Shown piece by piece: positions 1 to 6,803 of a stretch of 7,807 nucleotides of DNA (its first letter is position 1; each line of letters starts with the position of its first letter). This DNA comes from Bryobacterales bacterium (lineage in GTDB: Bacteria; Acidobacteriota; Terriglobia; Bryobacterales; Bryobacteraceae): assembly GCA_003132905.1 (NCBI GenBank), contig PKZC01000447.1, positions 7,079 through 14,885 of the forward strand, written 5' to 3'. A program made the position numbers and the translations under genes. The notes under the pieces are model-generated. The model had not been told where the DNA came from, did not search any database, and saw nothing but the letters and a program-made list of their open reading frames with translations.

Positions 1-24
1 AATTCGAACTGGGACGTGCGATCG

Positions 25-30
25 AAAGGG
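25..30 (+). promoter_or_regulatory. Ribosome-binding site supporting a TTG start
   Basis: AAAGGG lies eight bases before the TTG at 39. It decides the start of the SMP-30-like gene, because no ATG or GTG gives an equally good signal peptide. Confidence 0.55.
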
Positions 31-38
31 ATCAAGGA

Positions 39-1160
39 TTGAAATCGCAAGTCGCTCTCGCGGTACTCGTCGGCTGCGCGGCAACTGTTGTCTTCGCCCA
101 GAGTTCGTCGTCTTCGTCTCCTGCGTCTGGGTCTCCTTCGTCTGCGTTTCCCCGCGGTAGCAGCCTGCAGAGCTGGCAGAATCCCGGAATAAAGGACGTG
201 CTTGCGAAGTGCAAGAATCCGCCGCCGCCGTTCTCGATTCCCGGCGCCGGCCAGTCGGCGAACGCGAACGCAACGCCGCCCGTTCCAGCACTTCCACCCA
301 CGGCCGCAATTCCCGGCGTTCTCGCCGCTGGGCAGTCGTGGAAGGTGGTCTGGTCGTGGGAGGGCAATAACGTTGACGGCCCCATTGCGGGCGAGAACGG
401 CACGGTGTTGTTCGCGAACAACGACGCGAGCAACGTTATGCAACTCGACCCATCGACGGGCCTGGCAAAGATTGTCTACCGCGGCACGAACACCGGTGGC
501 GCGGTCTCGCGCAGCAAGAACGGCGCGCTGTTTGTCGCGGAACGCGGGCTCGGCTCGGCCATCGAACAACTGGCGCCTCAGCGGAAGATGCTGGCGAACT
601 CGTTCCATGGCGAGCCGCTCGAATGCGTCGGTGGCGTCATCAACGATTTGATGGCCGACGCGCGTGGTGGCGTGTACATTTCGGTTACCGGAGCCACGGG
701 CAGCGGAGTGTTCTATGTAGATTCGAAGGGCGTGGTCTCGCGGTATGGGAAGGATGTTCCGCTCGCCAACGGGATCATCTTAAGTCCAGATGAAAAGACG
801 CTCTATGTCACGAACGGTGCAGTGGTCTTCGCGTTCGACGTCAAGCCTGACGGCTCGCTGACCAATCAGCGCGAGTTCGGCAAACTGCAGGGCGGTGAGG
901 ACGGCGACGGTTCGGCGGTCGATCAGCAGGGCCGTGTCTATGTTGCGACGGGCAAGTCGGTGGATGTTTTCGCGCCAGACGGCAAGTTCGTTGGCAGCAT
1001 CCCGGGGCCCCAGGGACTGCACGGCACATTCTTCGGCGGCCGCGACAAGAGGACGCTCTTCGGCATCGTATTTTACGGCGGATGGGGAACGCCGAGCGCG
1101 CGAAATCTTATCATCGCGATTCCGGCAATCGCGCAGGGTTATACCGGGCGAGCGAAGTAG
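39..1160 (+). CDS. Secreted SMP-30/gluconolactonase/LRE-like beta-propeller protein
   Basis: This 373-residue protein starts at TTG, eight bases after an AAAGGG ribosome-binding site (25-30). The start is favoured because it gives a signal peptide: MKSQ, a hydrophobic stretch, then a VFA|Q cleavage site at residues 20/21. An LVGC lipobox-like string at 10-13 is an alternative, though short for a lipoprotein. A Ser-rich linker (21-42) and a Pro-rich stretch (61-92) precede the propeller. Family hallmarks are an ND motif (N202-D203) before a D-x-x-G-x-x-Y strand, an NGI-x-LSPD-x-x-TLYVTN motif (244-259) and a DGSAVD motif (290-295). In SMP-30 lactonases such Asn/Asp residues bind the catalytic divalent metal. 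The usual N-terminal EGP ligand motif reads DGP here (D113). The substrate is unknown; sugar lactone hydrolysis is a family expectation. The frame is open upstream to the window edge, so a longer N-terminus cannot be excluded. Confidence 0.85.
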   Translation: MKSQVALAVLVGCAATVVFAQSSSSSSPASGSPSSAFPRGSSLQSWQNPGIKDVLAKCKNPPPPFSIPGAGQSANANATPPVPALPPTAAIPGVLAAGQSWKVVWSWEGNNVDGPIAGENGTVLFANNDASNVMQLDPSTGLAKIVYRGTNTGGAVSRSKNGALFVAERGLGSAIEQLAPQRKMLANSFHGEPLECVGGVINDLMADARGGVYISVTGATGSGVFYVDSKGVVSRYGKDVPLANGIILSPDEKTLYVTNGAVVFAFDVKPDGSLTNQREFGKLQGGEDGDGSAVDQQGRVYVATGKSVDVFAPDGKFVGSIPGPQGLHGTFFGGRDKRTLFGIVFYGGWGTPSARNLIIAIPAIAQGYTGRAK

Positions 1161-1365
1161 TTCAGGCGATTCAAACACGCAATCCGTGGACGGGAGTTTT
1201 GTGCGCGCACATTCAAAGTCGCCGACGGAACAGATGTGAGTTCTGACGGTCTGGATGGTTGCCGCGACCGCCGGTTCCGGATCGCAAGTGGCACAGATCA
1301 CCATAGCCGACGATACGTCAAAGTGGACCACCGATCCTCCTTAATTACAAGAATTACAAGGTGGT
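1161..1365. other. Intergenic region with a short palindrome and a 9-bp tandem repeat
   Basis: About 205 bases separate two genes on the same strand. The region holds a perfect 12-bp palindrome TGTGCGCGCACA (1200-1211) and a tandem duplication of AATTACAAG (1343-1360), whose second copy runs into the AAGGTGG ribosome-binding site of the next gene (1358-1364). A short open stretch (ATG at 1255, stop at about 1342-1344) reads plausibly but has no ribosome-binding site. I see no convincing terminator and no clear -35/-10 pair. Confidence 0.4.
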
Positions 1366-1969
1366 ATGCTCCATCTCATGCGGATACGGACAATTCTAAG
1401 TCTGCTGATCGCTGGAGCATTCGTCGCCAGCGCGCAGGGACCGACGAAGATGGCTCCGCGTAAACTGAGACGAGAGAACAAACCGGAGTGCTCGCAGGAT
1501 GCGGTCTGTTTTTCCGGACGAGTCGGAGAAGAACATGAGTTCCGGAAGGAACTTAACGCTGACCTAGATTTTCGTACTTCGCCTGCCCGGCGGTCTTGAT
1601 GTCGTTTCCCGGCCCCCATCTGAGGACACTTGCAAGTTGTCGCTTTGGATAGCGAACCCGCCACTGATGGCTCACAATCAGACGGAAATTGAAGCGGGGT
1701 ATGGGTGGACAGCAGAGGAGGATGTTGGCGATTCACCACGAGAATTCCTGATCGTCGAGAACTGCGAGCAATTTCAAACTTTGTATGATCTCGTCTATGA
1801 TCGGAGTAAGGCTGACATCTACAAGTATGGTGACTATATAAGGACCTTGAAAGGGCACGGTCGACTGTGGATCACGGGTTCAAAACTGAGCCACTCCTCC
1901 GGAGACGAAAAAGGCGCAATTGGCTGGATGACCTTCAGTGTTGAGATAAGACTTTCAACTCCCAATTGA
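1366..1969 (+). pseudogene. Small exported protein of unknown function, broken by one frameshift
   Basis: Two consecutive reading frames form one protein of about 200 residues. The first (1366-1599) starts with a signal peptide (MRIRTILSLLIAGAFVASAQ from the ATG at 1378) and includes a DAVCFSGRV stretch. The second continues with an LRLPGG stretch, then EDTCKLSLWIANPP, GYGWTAEEDVGDSPREF and a C-terminal SVEIRL strand, ending with TGA at 1967-1969. I recognise this layout (NPP, then YG-x-TA and SPREF) as a recurrent family of small secreted hypothetical proteins in Acidobacteriota; its function is unknown to me. The switch lies between about 1567 and 1577, beside a TTTT run, and equals one extra base. 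A TAG at 1565-1567 rules out an earlier switch. AAGGTGG (1358-1364) sits 1 base before ATG 1366 and 13 before ATG 1378, so the start is ambiguous. The break may be a real mutation or a sequence error. Confidence 0.65.
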
Positions 1970-2000
1970 CCGATTCCTGCCAGGGATTATTTTGATTAAC

Positions 2001-2031
2001 TTGACACCGTAGCTGCGATTGGTCGTATAAC
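2001..2031 (+). promoter_or_regulatory. Candidate sigma70-type promoter beside the left end of the IS element
   Basis: TTGACA (2001-2006) and TATAAC (2026-2031) are separated by 19 bases, longer than the ideal 17 but tolerable. The -10 box overlaps the first TAACGTTA palindrome. Any transcript would run rightward into the IS remnant. It may once have served the truncated host gene now at about 3885, but that is inference. Confidence 0.35.
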
Positions 2032-2065
2032 GTTAGATTCTTATCGTAACGTTAGATTCTTATCG
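2028..2065. repeat. Tandem 19-bp direct repeat, two perfect copies
   Basis: The unit TAACGTTAGATTCTTATCG occurs at 2028-2046 and again at 2047-2065 with no spacer. Each copy begins with the perfect 8-bp palindrome TAACGTTA and ends with CTTATCG. The second CTTATCG is also the outer end of the inverted repeat at 2059-2130, so the duplication straddles the likely element boundary. Confidence 0.8.
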
Positions 2066-2130
2066 GAAGTGTTCCGGCGCCCAATCCTGGCGGAGCGCGC
2101 AAAAGGTGAAGCCGGGACACTTTCGATAAG
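2059..2130. repeat. Imperfect 20-bp inverted repeat (large hairpin), likely subterminal DNA of the IS91-type element
   Basis: The left arm (2059-2078) is CTTATCGGAAGTGTTCCGGC. The reverse complement of the right arm (2111-2130) matches it at 18 of 20 bases, leaving a loop of 32 bases. The left arm also contains a smaller GGAA-GTG-TTCC hairpin. It lies about 280 bases beyond the 3' end of the transposase gene, the side where IS91-family elements carry their origin of transfer (oriIS), often with hairpins. It could instead be a recombination site for the partner tyrosine recombinase or an unrelated small repeat. Confidence 0.65.
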
Positions 2131-2408
2131 GGCGTTTGAAGGAAGCCGCTGGCGCGGCGCGACGTGAAGGTCGTGCTATGGGTTTTCAATAGCGGATTGG
2201 GGACGGATCTTGCGGGTCGGTATGTTTGGGTAGACGGCGCGTCGGGGTCGGATTTGTCTTCGGAGAGCCATTTTAGTTCGCAAAGATGAGCGCTGTTGAG
2301 CCGGAGTGGCCCTCATCGGCATGTGCGGGCACACGAATCGCAGTTGAGCGAAGGAGCATACCAAGTTCGACCATGTTTCGGCGACTACGAACTGTCAATG
2401 AGGTAGAC
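2131..2408. other. Non-coding 3' region of the IS91-type element
   Basis: These 278 bases lie between the hairpin and the transposase stop codon. A 62-codon open stretch on the minus strand (2176-2364) lacks recognisable domains and a good ribosome-binding site. IS91-type elements commonly have such a non-coding tail between the transposase and the origin end. I see no gene here. Confidence 0.5.
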
Positions 2409-3580
2409 CTAGCTGCATTCCTCCGACAGAATCTGTAGTGCCGTGAGTGGTTCGAGGATCTGCATCGATCCTTGACAACGAGGGCATTGCCAGATTGCGT
2501 GTTCCGTGGAGGAAGCTAGCGGCGCGGCGGGTGTCTCACGTGCCGGGAGCGATTTGCACAGCAAGGTCTGGCACAACGAGAGCAATTGACCACGCCGCCG
2601 ATTGGCCAGGAATCCGAAGTAGCGGATGCGCGGGAATCCTTTCGGCAAGACGGGTTGGAGAAAGCGGCGAAGAAACTCTTCGTGAGTCAGGCTCATTACG
2701 CGGCGCTTGTTGCGATGGGCGTAGTCCTTCCAACGGAATGCTACGTGCGTGTCGGTCACGTCGACGATTCGGCGATTGGAGACGCTACTCGATGGGTATA
2801 GCGAGCCAGATACTGCAGCACATGTTTCGGCCCGCCAAAGGGCGGTTTGGAGTAGACCACCCAGTCCTGGCGAAACAGCGTGCGCAGAAACTGAGCGAGC
2901 GCCTTTTCGTTCGATAGCGGACGGCACGTGCCATGAAAAGTTAGCTTCTTCCTGCGGAAAGCTCGCTTCAAACCGGCGACGAACTTGCCTCCGAATACGC
3001 GACTGAGCACCTTGACCGGCAGGAAGAAGTGGGATCGCGACGAAATCCACCGAGCGTGATCTGCGGACAATCCGCCGCCAGGCACGACGCAGTGGATGTG
3101 CGGGTGGGGCTGCAACGTCTGGCCCCACGTATGAAGGATGCTGAGGCAACCGATTTCTGCGCCGAGACGTTTGGGATCGGCCGCCACCTCGAGTAAGGTC
3201 GCCGAGCTGGCTTCGAACAGGAGTTTAAAAAGAACTTTCTTGTTCTGCCAGATCAGCGGTACCAGTGCATGGGGAACGCTGAAGACCAGATGAAAATAAC
3301 TCACCGGGAGCAGTTCCTGCTCCCGGTCGTGGAGCCATTTCTCGCGAGTGTTGGTCTGGCACTTCGGACAGTGCCGGTTGCGGCAGGAGTTGTAGGAGAT
3401 GGCCTGATAACCGCATCGAGCGCATTGATCGCGATGTCCACCCAGCGCCGCTGTGCGGCAGCCGGCAATAGCGTTGAGTACTTTGAGCTGCGCCCAAGTC
3501 AACGATGCGCGATAGCGTTCGATGAATCTGGTTCCTGCCTTGTGCATGACGTCGGCCACCTCCCAGGGTGGCCGTTTCAC
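2409..3580 (-). pseudogene. IS91 family transposase (Y2/HUH rolling-circle), one frameshift
   Basis: The gene would encode about 390 residues. The GTG start overlaps the stop of the upstream recombinase fragment in a GTGA, with GGAGAA placed before it. The N-terminal zinc-binding domain shows C53-x2-C56 and C66-x3-H70-C71-x2-C74. The HUH metal-binding motif is HPHIH (159-163), and the two catalytic tyrosines are Y257 and Y261 in YLARY. Just after THRVA the frame breaks at about 2781-2782: one missing base turns the expected ISNRR into SPIAE, and the first frame stops at 2756. The other frame continues through FRWKDY, EEFLRRFL, FGFLANRRR and a C-terminal CPRC zinc motif to TAG at 2409. The enzyme normally nicks and joins single strands at the ori and ter ends. 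As written it would end soon after the catalytic tyrosines and is probably inactive, unless the break is a sequence error. Confidence 0.85.
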
Positions 3581-3879
3581 GCCTGATAGTTCTCCGGCCG
3601 CTTTCGAGACGGGTTGTGACTACCAATGGTGATCTGGTCCAGCGGATTTACCGCGGCGCGCAAATGGCGATTCGACAGGTGAAGATACAAGGTGGTGTGC
3701 TTCAGGTCCGCATGGCCCATCAGAAGCTGAATGGTTCGTAGGTCCGTTCCTGCCTCCAGCAAGTGCGTGGCGAAGCTGTGGCGTAGCGTATGCGGTCCGA
3801 TGCGCTTCTTAATTCCTGCTCGCGCCGCTGCCTCCTTGCAGGCGTACCAAACGGTCCTATGGGAGATGGGTTGCTCCAG
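3577..3879 (-). pseudogene. Tyrosine recombinase (phage integrase family), C-terminal fragment
   Basis: About 99 residues remain, starting near [14 protein letters not shown]. They keep most of the catalytic domain's C-terminal half: HTLRH supplies the His/Arg pair, GHADL the second His, and TTLYLH the nucleophilic tyrosine. The first catalytic arginine and the whole N-terminal DNA-binding domain are missing. Upstream codons up to 4098 stay open by chance but are antisense to the neighbouring + strand gene and do not resemble an integrase. The stop codon overlaps the transposase start as GTGA, implying one transcription unit. Proteins like this accompany IS91-type transposases in many genomes. 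The fragment should be inactive. Confidence 0.8.
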
Positions 3880-3884
3880 GCCGC

Positions 3885-4396
3885 GGGTGACGGCGAGCAT
3901 GGCGGCACAGCTTCCGGGCGTGACGAAGATGACGGTGGGCATGGCGATGCGCGACGGGCTGACGATGGAGGCGTGGCTGGATACACCGAGCGCGCTAGCG
4001 GCGAAGAATCTTGCGGCACGTCTGCAAAAGAATCCACAAGGGGCTCCGCTTTTCGGCCAAATGAGCAGCGCAACGTCTACCGTTGAACAGCGCGACAACG
4101 CGGTACGGATCTACGCGCGCGTGAGCGGCAGTCAGCTCACGGGATCGGCTGCACCGCAGGGAGCGCCGGTTCGACCGCCTGCACTTGAGGTTGTGACGCG
4201 CAATAAGATTACCGAGGTCCAGGCGGGAATGGATCGCGCGGCGGTTGAGGCGCTGGTGGGTAAACCGCATTCGGTGATGGCGATTCAGGGGGCGGACGAG
4301 CCAATCGAGACGCTGATCTACAATCTCGACGACAAGGGCACAGCGCGGGTTCGGGTGGTCAACGGCAAGGTCGCCTCGGTGCAGTTTTTCGACTGA
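3885..4396 (+). pseudogene. 5'-truncated host gene, unknown protein with BamE/SmpA-like C-terminal domain
   Basis: About 170 residues of a host protein are readable, ending with TGA at 4394-4396. Coding character begins right after the IS junction with a stretch containing [24 protein letters not shown]. The C-terminal 65 residues (KITEVQAGMDRAAVEALVGKP through a terminal GKVASVQFFD) resemble the small alpha/beta fold of BamE/SmpA lipoproteins: a GM-x3-V-x2-LVGKP motif followed by strands. That is a motif-level likeness, not a family assignment. The open frame extends back to 3731 inside the recombinase fragment, giving a chance chimera. The native start and probable signal peptide are missing, which suggests that insertion or a linked deletion removed them. 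Its 3' end converges on the operon from the right with a 38-base gap. Confidence 0.55.
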
Positions 4397-4434
4397 CGGC
4401 GGCGGGAGAGCAACTGGTTGCACCGAAGGTAATA

Positions 4435-5081
4435 TCAGACCAGTCGCAGGCGCACCGTTCGAGACAACTCAAGGAACAGCTCATTCTTCTTCTGCAACGG
4501 GACCGCGAAGGCCCAACTGTAACCGTCAGGGTCGACGTAGCTCACATAAAGGGTGTCGACCGGTACTTTGTCAAGCCCGAGACAGTCGGGAGTACGAGAC
4601 AAGCCGAACACCTTGGGCCTAAAGCTAAGATTAGGGCCCGCTGCCTTGGACACAAAAACGGTGGCCACCGCTAGCTTGCCACTCCTGCCGCTTTCGAAAG
4701 TAACGGTGGATGTGCTGGTGAAGGCGAGCCCGGCGCCGTTCGTCAGCGGTCCGTTCGGATTGGCCCCCGCTTCGCAGAGTTCCCGGGATGGACCGAAGTA
4801 TTGGGCCGCGGCGGTGGGCATGGCGGTGAGGTAGCGGCGGACATCGTCAGGGGGACCGGCGTATTGATCGACGACGATTTTCGAGATCACATCCGGCGCG
4901 ACGAACTCCGCCAGAGAGCCCGCTGATTTGCCCCGATAATCCGGCTCGGATTGTCGCGAAATTGGGGACGGAGCCAATCTTGGGGATGCGCCGCGGAAGG
5001 CGGCACGACGACCTCCAGATCCGGCGTTGGTTGCGCGAGGCAGGTGATGCTCAGCGCCAGACCAAAAAGAACTGTCCGCAT
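4435..5081 (-). CDS. Exported protein of unknown function, last gene of the operon, probable frameshift
   Basis: The ATG at 5081 follows the upstream stop by 11 bases and gives a clear signal peptide (MRTVLFGLALSITCLAQ), then a PDLEVVVPP stretch. This frame ends at 4887. The neighbouring frame is coding-like from about 4930 (SLAEFVAPDVISKIVVDQY) to TGA at 4435-4437, with ELCEAGANPNGP, a strand-rich middle and VDTLYVSYVDPDGYSWAFAVP near the end. Joining the two needs one missing base between about 4890 and 4990, possibly at the GGGG run in that stretch, and yields about 215 residues. I do not recognise the family. The likely location is the periplasm. If the frames are not joined, the second piece would lack an export signal, which argues for one gene. 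Its position suggests cotranscription with the CXXCH gene. Confidence 0.5.
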
Positions 5082-5092
5082 TCAATGCCCCG

Positions 5093-6367
5093 TCATTTCT
5101 GGAAATAGCTTGGCAGGCCGGGCTTGGTGTCTCTGAGGATTTCGACGATGGCCTGACGATCGGCCAGGGAAAGACGGGCATAGCGGCTTCCCTTCTCCGC
5201 ACCCGATAACACTTGCCACATGCGCTGGTAGATCGCGCTGCGAGCTTGCTCCGGCAGGCTGTCGAACGCCTTACTGTAAAGCATGTAGCTGCATGGATAG
5301 CGCAGCAGGCGTGTGCGCAGATCGAGCTGCCGGAGTGAGCGGCCGCGGCTGTCGAAGGGGCCCTGGGTGACGAACTTTTGGGCGAAACCGGACGTGCCGT
5401 GCACTGGACCGCGGAGCGGAGCTTCATCGATGAAGAGCAGATAGTCCACGAGCTCGTTTGCGGACTCACGAAGCAGCTGGTTGAGCGCTCGCGGGGTTGC
5501 CTTGTCATATAAAGCGCAGCGAACTTCCCATCCGACGCGCGTGATCAGGTTCATCATGTACGTCTGATGATCGAAAACCAGAAGTGCCGCGAGGTCGCTG
5601 TGCGCGGAAAGATAGTGGTTGGCGTCGAACTTGCCTTGGAGCGACGCCACGTGCAGAGTTTGGCGGGTGATCATCGACTCCGGATGATCGGCATCGGCGA
5701 GCATGGCATTGCCCATGTGGCGGCCATGCGCCATCGCGCCGGTGACATACCAGCCGCCCCAGCGCTCTTCGAGTGGACTGCGATGGTCGGTGATGAAACC
5801 GCCGAGAATGAGTTTTGGGCCGCCGTCGGGCATGGTGTAGAAGCTGCGCACAATCATGCCGGGCACGCCGAGGCTGATATCGGAGCGGTGGCAAGCGAGG
5901 CAATCGTCACGATGGATGAAGACTGGGCGCGCGCCGAATTGCTGATCCACGGTGTAGAACATCAAGCCCTGCTCGGGATCTTGCGCGGCCAATTCGATGA
6001 AGCCGCCGTGGACCCAAGCGACCGCCACCCCGTCGTTGAAAAAGATGGTGCGCGGGTTGCTGGGTTCAATGCGCGCGGCTTGCAGGCTGGTTTTCGAAAA
6101 GACGGCCATTTGCGATTCGATGGGGACGTTCAGGGCCTGAAGCAATGCCCGCAGGTAGCCTGTTTCGCCGTCGAACTTCAGCTGGATTTTGCCATCTTCG
6201 ACTTTGCGCTTCAAATCGGCCACGACGTCGCGGGGCGGATGCTTGGAGGAGTTGAAGTAGTCGATGGCGGGGTGATCGAGCGCGGGCGAGAGTTTGTCAT
6301 TCAGTTCCGCAGGGCTTAGCGAGACGCCGATGGCAAGCACGGCAATGAGAATGATGCTGCGCCGAAT
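5093..6367 (-). CDS. Secreted protein with one CXXCH haem c motif, unknown function
   Basis: The protein has 424 residues if it starts at ATT (6367-6365), or 415 from GTG (6340). ATT is preferred: AAAAGGG (6376-6382) lies exactly eight bases before it, and it adds RRSIILIAVLAIGVSL, completing a signal peptide that GTG would leave without its positive N-terminus. Covalent haem attachment at CLACH (156-160 from ATT) happens outside the cytoplasm, so export is expected. Other strong blocks are YFNSSKHPP, SQMAVFSKTSLQ, FFNDGVAVAWVHGG, TDHRSPLEERWGGWYVTG, HMGN (a possible Met ligand) and a C-terminal RYPCSYMLYSKAF to EILRDTKPGLP region. I recognise these from large secreted 'hypothetical' proteins of Acidobacteriota and Planctomycetota, and know no function for them. 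The ribosome-binding site overlaps the arsC stop, so translation should be coupled. Confidence 0.75.
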   Translation of the reverse strand: MRRSIILIAVLAIGVSLSPAELNDKLSPALDHPAIDYFNSSKHPPRDVVADLKRKVEDGKIQLKFDGETGYLRALLQALNVPIESQMAVFSKTSLQAARIEPSNPRTIFFNDGVAVAWVHGGFIELAAQDPEQGLMFYTVDQQFGARPVFIHRDDCLACHRSDISLGVPGMIVRSFYTMPDGGPKLILGGFITDHRSPLEERWGGWYVTGAMAHGRHMGNAMLADADHPESMITRQTLHVASLQGKFDANHYLSAHSDLAALLVFDHQTYMMNLITRVGWEVRCALYDKATPRALNQLLRESANELVDYLLFIDEAPLRGPVHGTSGFAQKFVTQGPFDSRGRSLRQLDLRTRLLRYPCSYMLYSKAFDSLPEQARSAIYQRMWQVLSGAEKGSRYARLSLADRQAIVEILRDTKPGLPSYFQK

Positions 6368-6375
6368 GGAAATAA

Positions 6376-6382
6376 CCCTTTT
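6376..6382 (-). promoter_or_regulatory. Ribosome-binding site overlapping the arsC stop, pointing to an ATT start
   Basis: AAAAGGG on the minus strand shares bases with the TAA of arsC (6381-6383). It stands eight bases before ATT 6367, but about 35 bases before the nearest ordinary start, GTG 6340, which has no site of its own. Confidence 0.5.
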
Positions 6383-6803
6383 AGCTTAACGCTTCAAGGT
6401 CGGTGCGAAGGTACTCTCGTATCTGGTCGCGCACTCTGCGGAAGAGCGCCAGAAGGTCCTGGTCGGAGCCCTGAAACGCGGCGGGGTCTTCAAAAGCGTG
6501 ATGAATTGTCGCGGTGTTGCCCGGAAAAATGGGACAGCTTTCCTTGGCATTGTCGCAAACGGTAAGAACGTAGTCGAATGATTGTCCGGCGAACTCGTCG
6601 ACACTCTTGGATCGATGGCTGGAAATGTCGATTCCAAGCTCTCGCATCACGGCGATCGCTTCCTCCCGAACGTGGCTGGGTTTGGTTCCAGCGCTGAATA
6701 CATCGAAGCGCTGGCCGGCGTCGTGTCGCAAGAGTCCTTCGGCCATTTGACTACGGGCCGAGTTGCCGGTGCAAAGAATCAGAATTCGTTTCTTAGCGGT
6801 CAT
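6381..6803 (-). CDS. arsC: Arsenate reductase, thioredoxin-coupled (low-molecular-weight phosphatase fold)
   Basis: This 140-residue cytoplasmic enzyme reduces arsenate to arsenite. The P-loop is C11-TGNSAR-S with R17. The redox pair C83 and C90 (VCDNAKESCP) has the spacing of the staphylococcal pI258 enzyme (C82/C89), and D106 in FEDPA matches its catalytic Asp. The expected cycle is attack by C11, then C11-C83 and C83-C90 disulfides, and release by thioredoxin. The ATG at 6803 is chosen over an upstream in-frame start at 6881 because homologues begin shortly before the RILILCTGNSARS strand. It overlaps the end of the channel gene by 11 bases, so translation is probably coupled. The product, arsenite, is the substrate of the adjacent channel and methyltransferase. 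The length is normal. Confidence 0.93.
   Translation of the reverse strand: MTAKKRILILCTGNSARSQMAEGLLRHDAGQRFDVFSAGTKPSHVREEAIAVMRELGIDISSHRSKSVDEFAGQSFDYVLTVCDNAKESCPIFPGNTATIHHAFEDPAAFQGSDQDLLALFRRVRDQIREYLRTDLEALS

Larger units (their letters stand above)
2059..3880 (-). mobile_element. IS91-type rolling-circle element with partner tyrosine recombinase, truncated remnant
   Basis: The element comprises, in transcription order, a 5'-truncated tyrosine recombinase, a Y2/HUH transposase and about 280 bases of 3' sequence ending near a large inverted repeat. A recombinase and IS91 transposase pair with overlapping ends is a known arrangement in this family. The left boundary is placed at the outer edge of the inverted repeat and is uncertain. 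The right boundary is where recombinase homology ends and the neighbouring + strand gene begins, about 3872-3890. No intact ter end is seen, and the transposase frame is broken, so the copy is probably not autonomous. Confidence 0.7.

Noticed and set aside
1..6. Window starts with AATTC, suggesting an EcoRI cloning end
   Set aside because: GAATTC also occurs inside the window (1742 and about 6782); the edge may be arbitrary.
780..1331. Open frame of 183 codons on the minus strand
   Set aside because: It shadows the SMP-30-like gene and shows no motif or ribosome-binding site.
1255..1344. Short open frame of 29 codons reading MVAATAGSGS
   Set aside because: It has no ribosome-binding site and no support beyond reading plausibly; it could be a gene remnant but cannot be shown.
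2176..2364. 62-codon open frame on the minus strand next to the transposase
   Set aside because: It lies in the element's non-coding tail, with no domain and no ribosome-binding site.
2756..2800. Programmed frameshift in the transposase
   Set aside because: IS91-type enzymes are not known to use it, and no slippery heptamer is present at the break.
3880..4098. Extended N-terminus for the recombinase (open to 4098)
   Set aside because: It is antisense to the host gene and unlike any integrase sequence; the open frame is accidental.
4413..4444. ACTGGT/ACCAGT hairpin between convergent genes as a terminator
   Set aside because: Arms of only 6 bp, a 20-base loop and no T run.
5567..6319. Long open frame of 250 codons on the + strand
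   Set aside because: It is antisense to the CXXCH gene, whose motifs are clear; the product has no recognisable domain.
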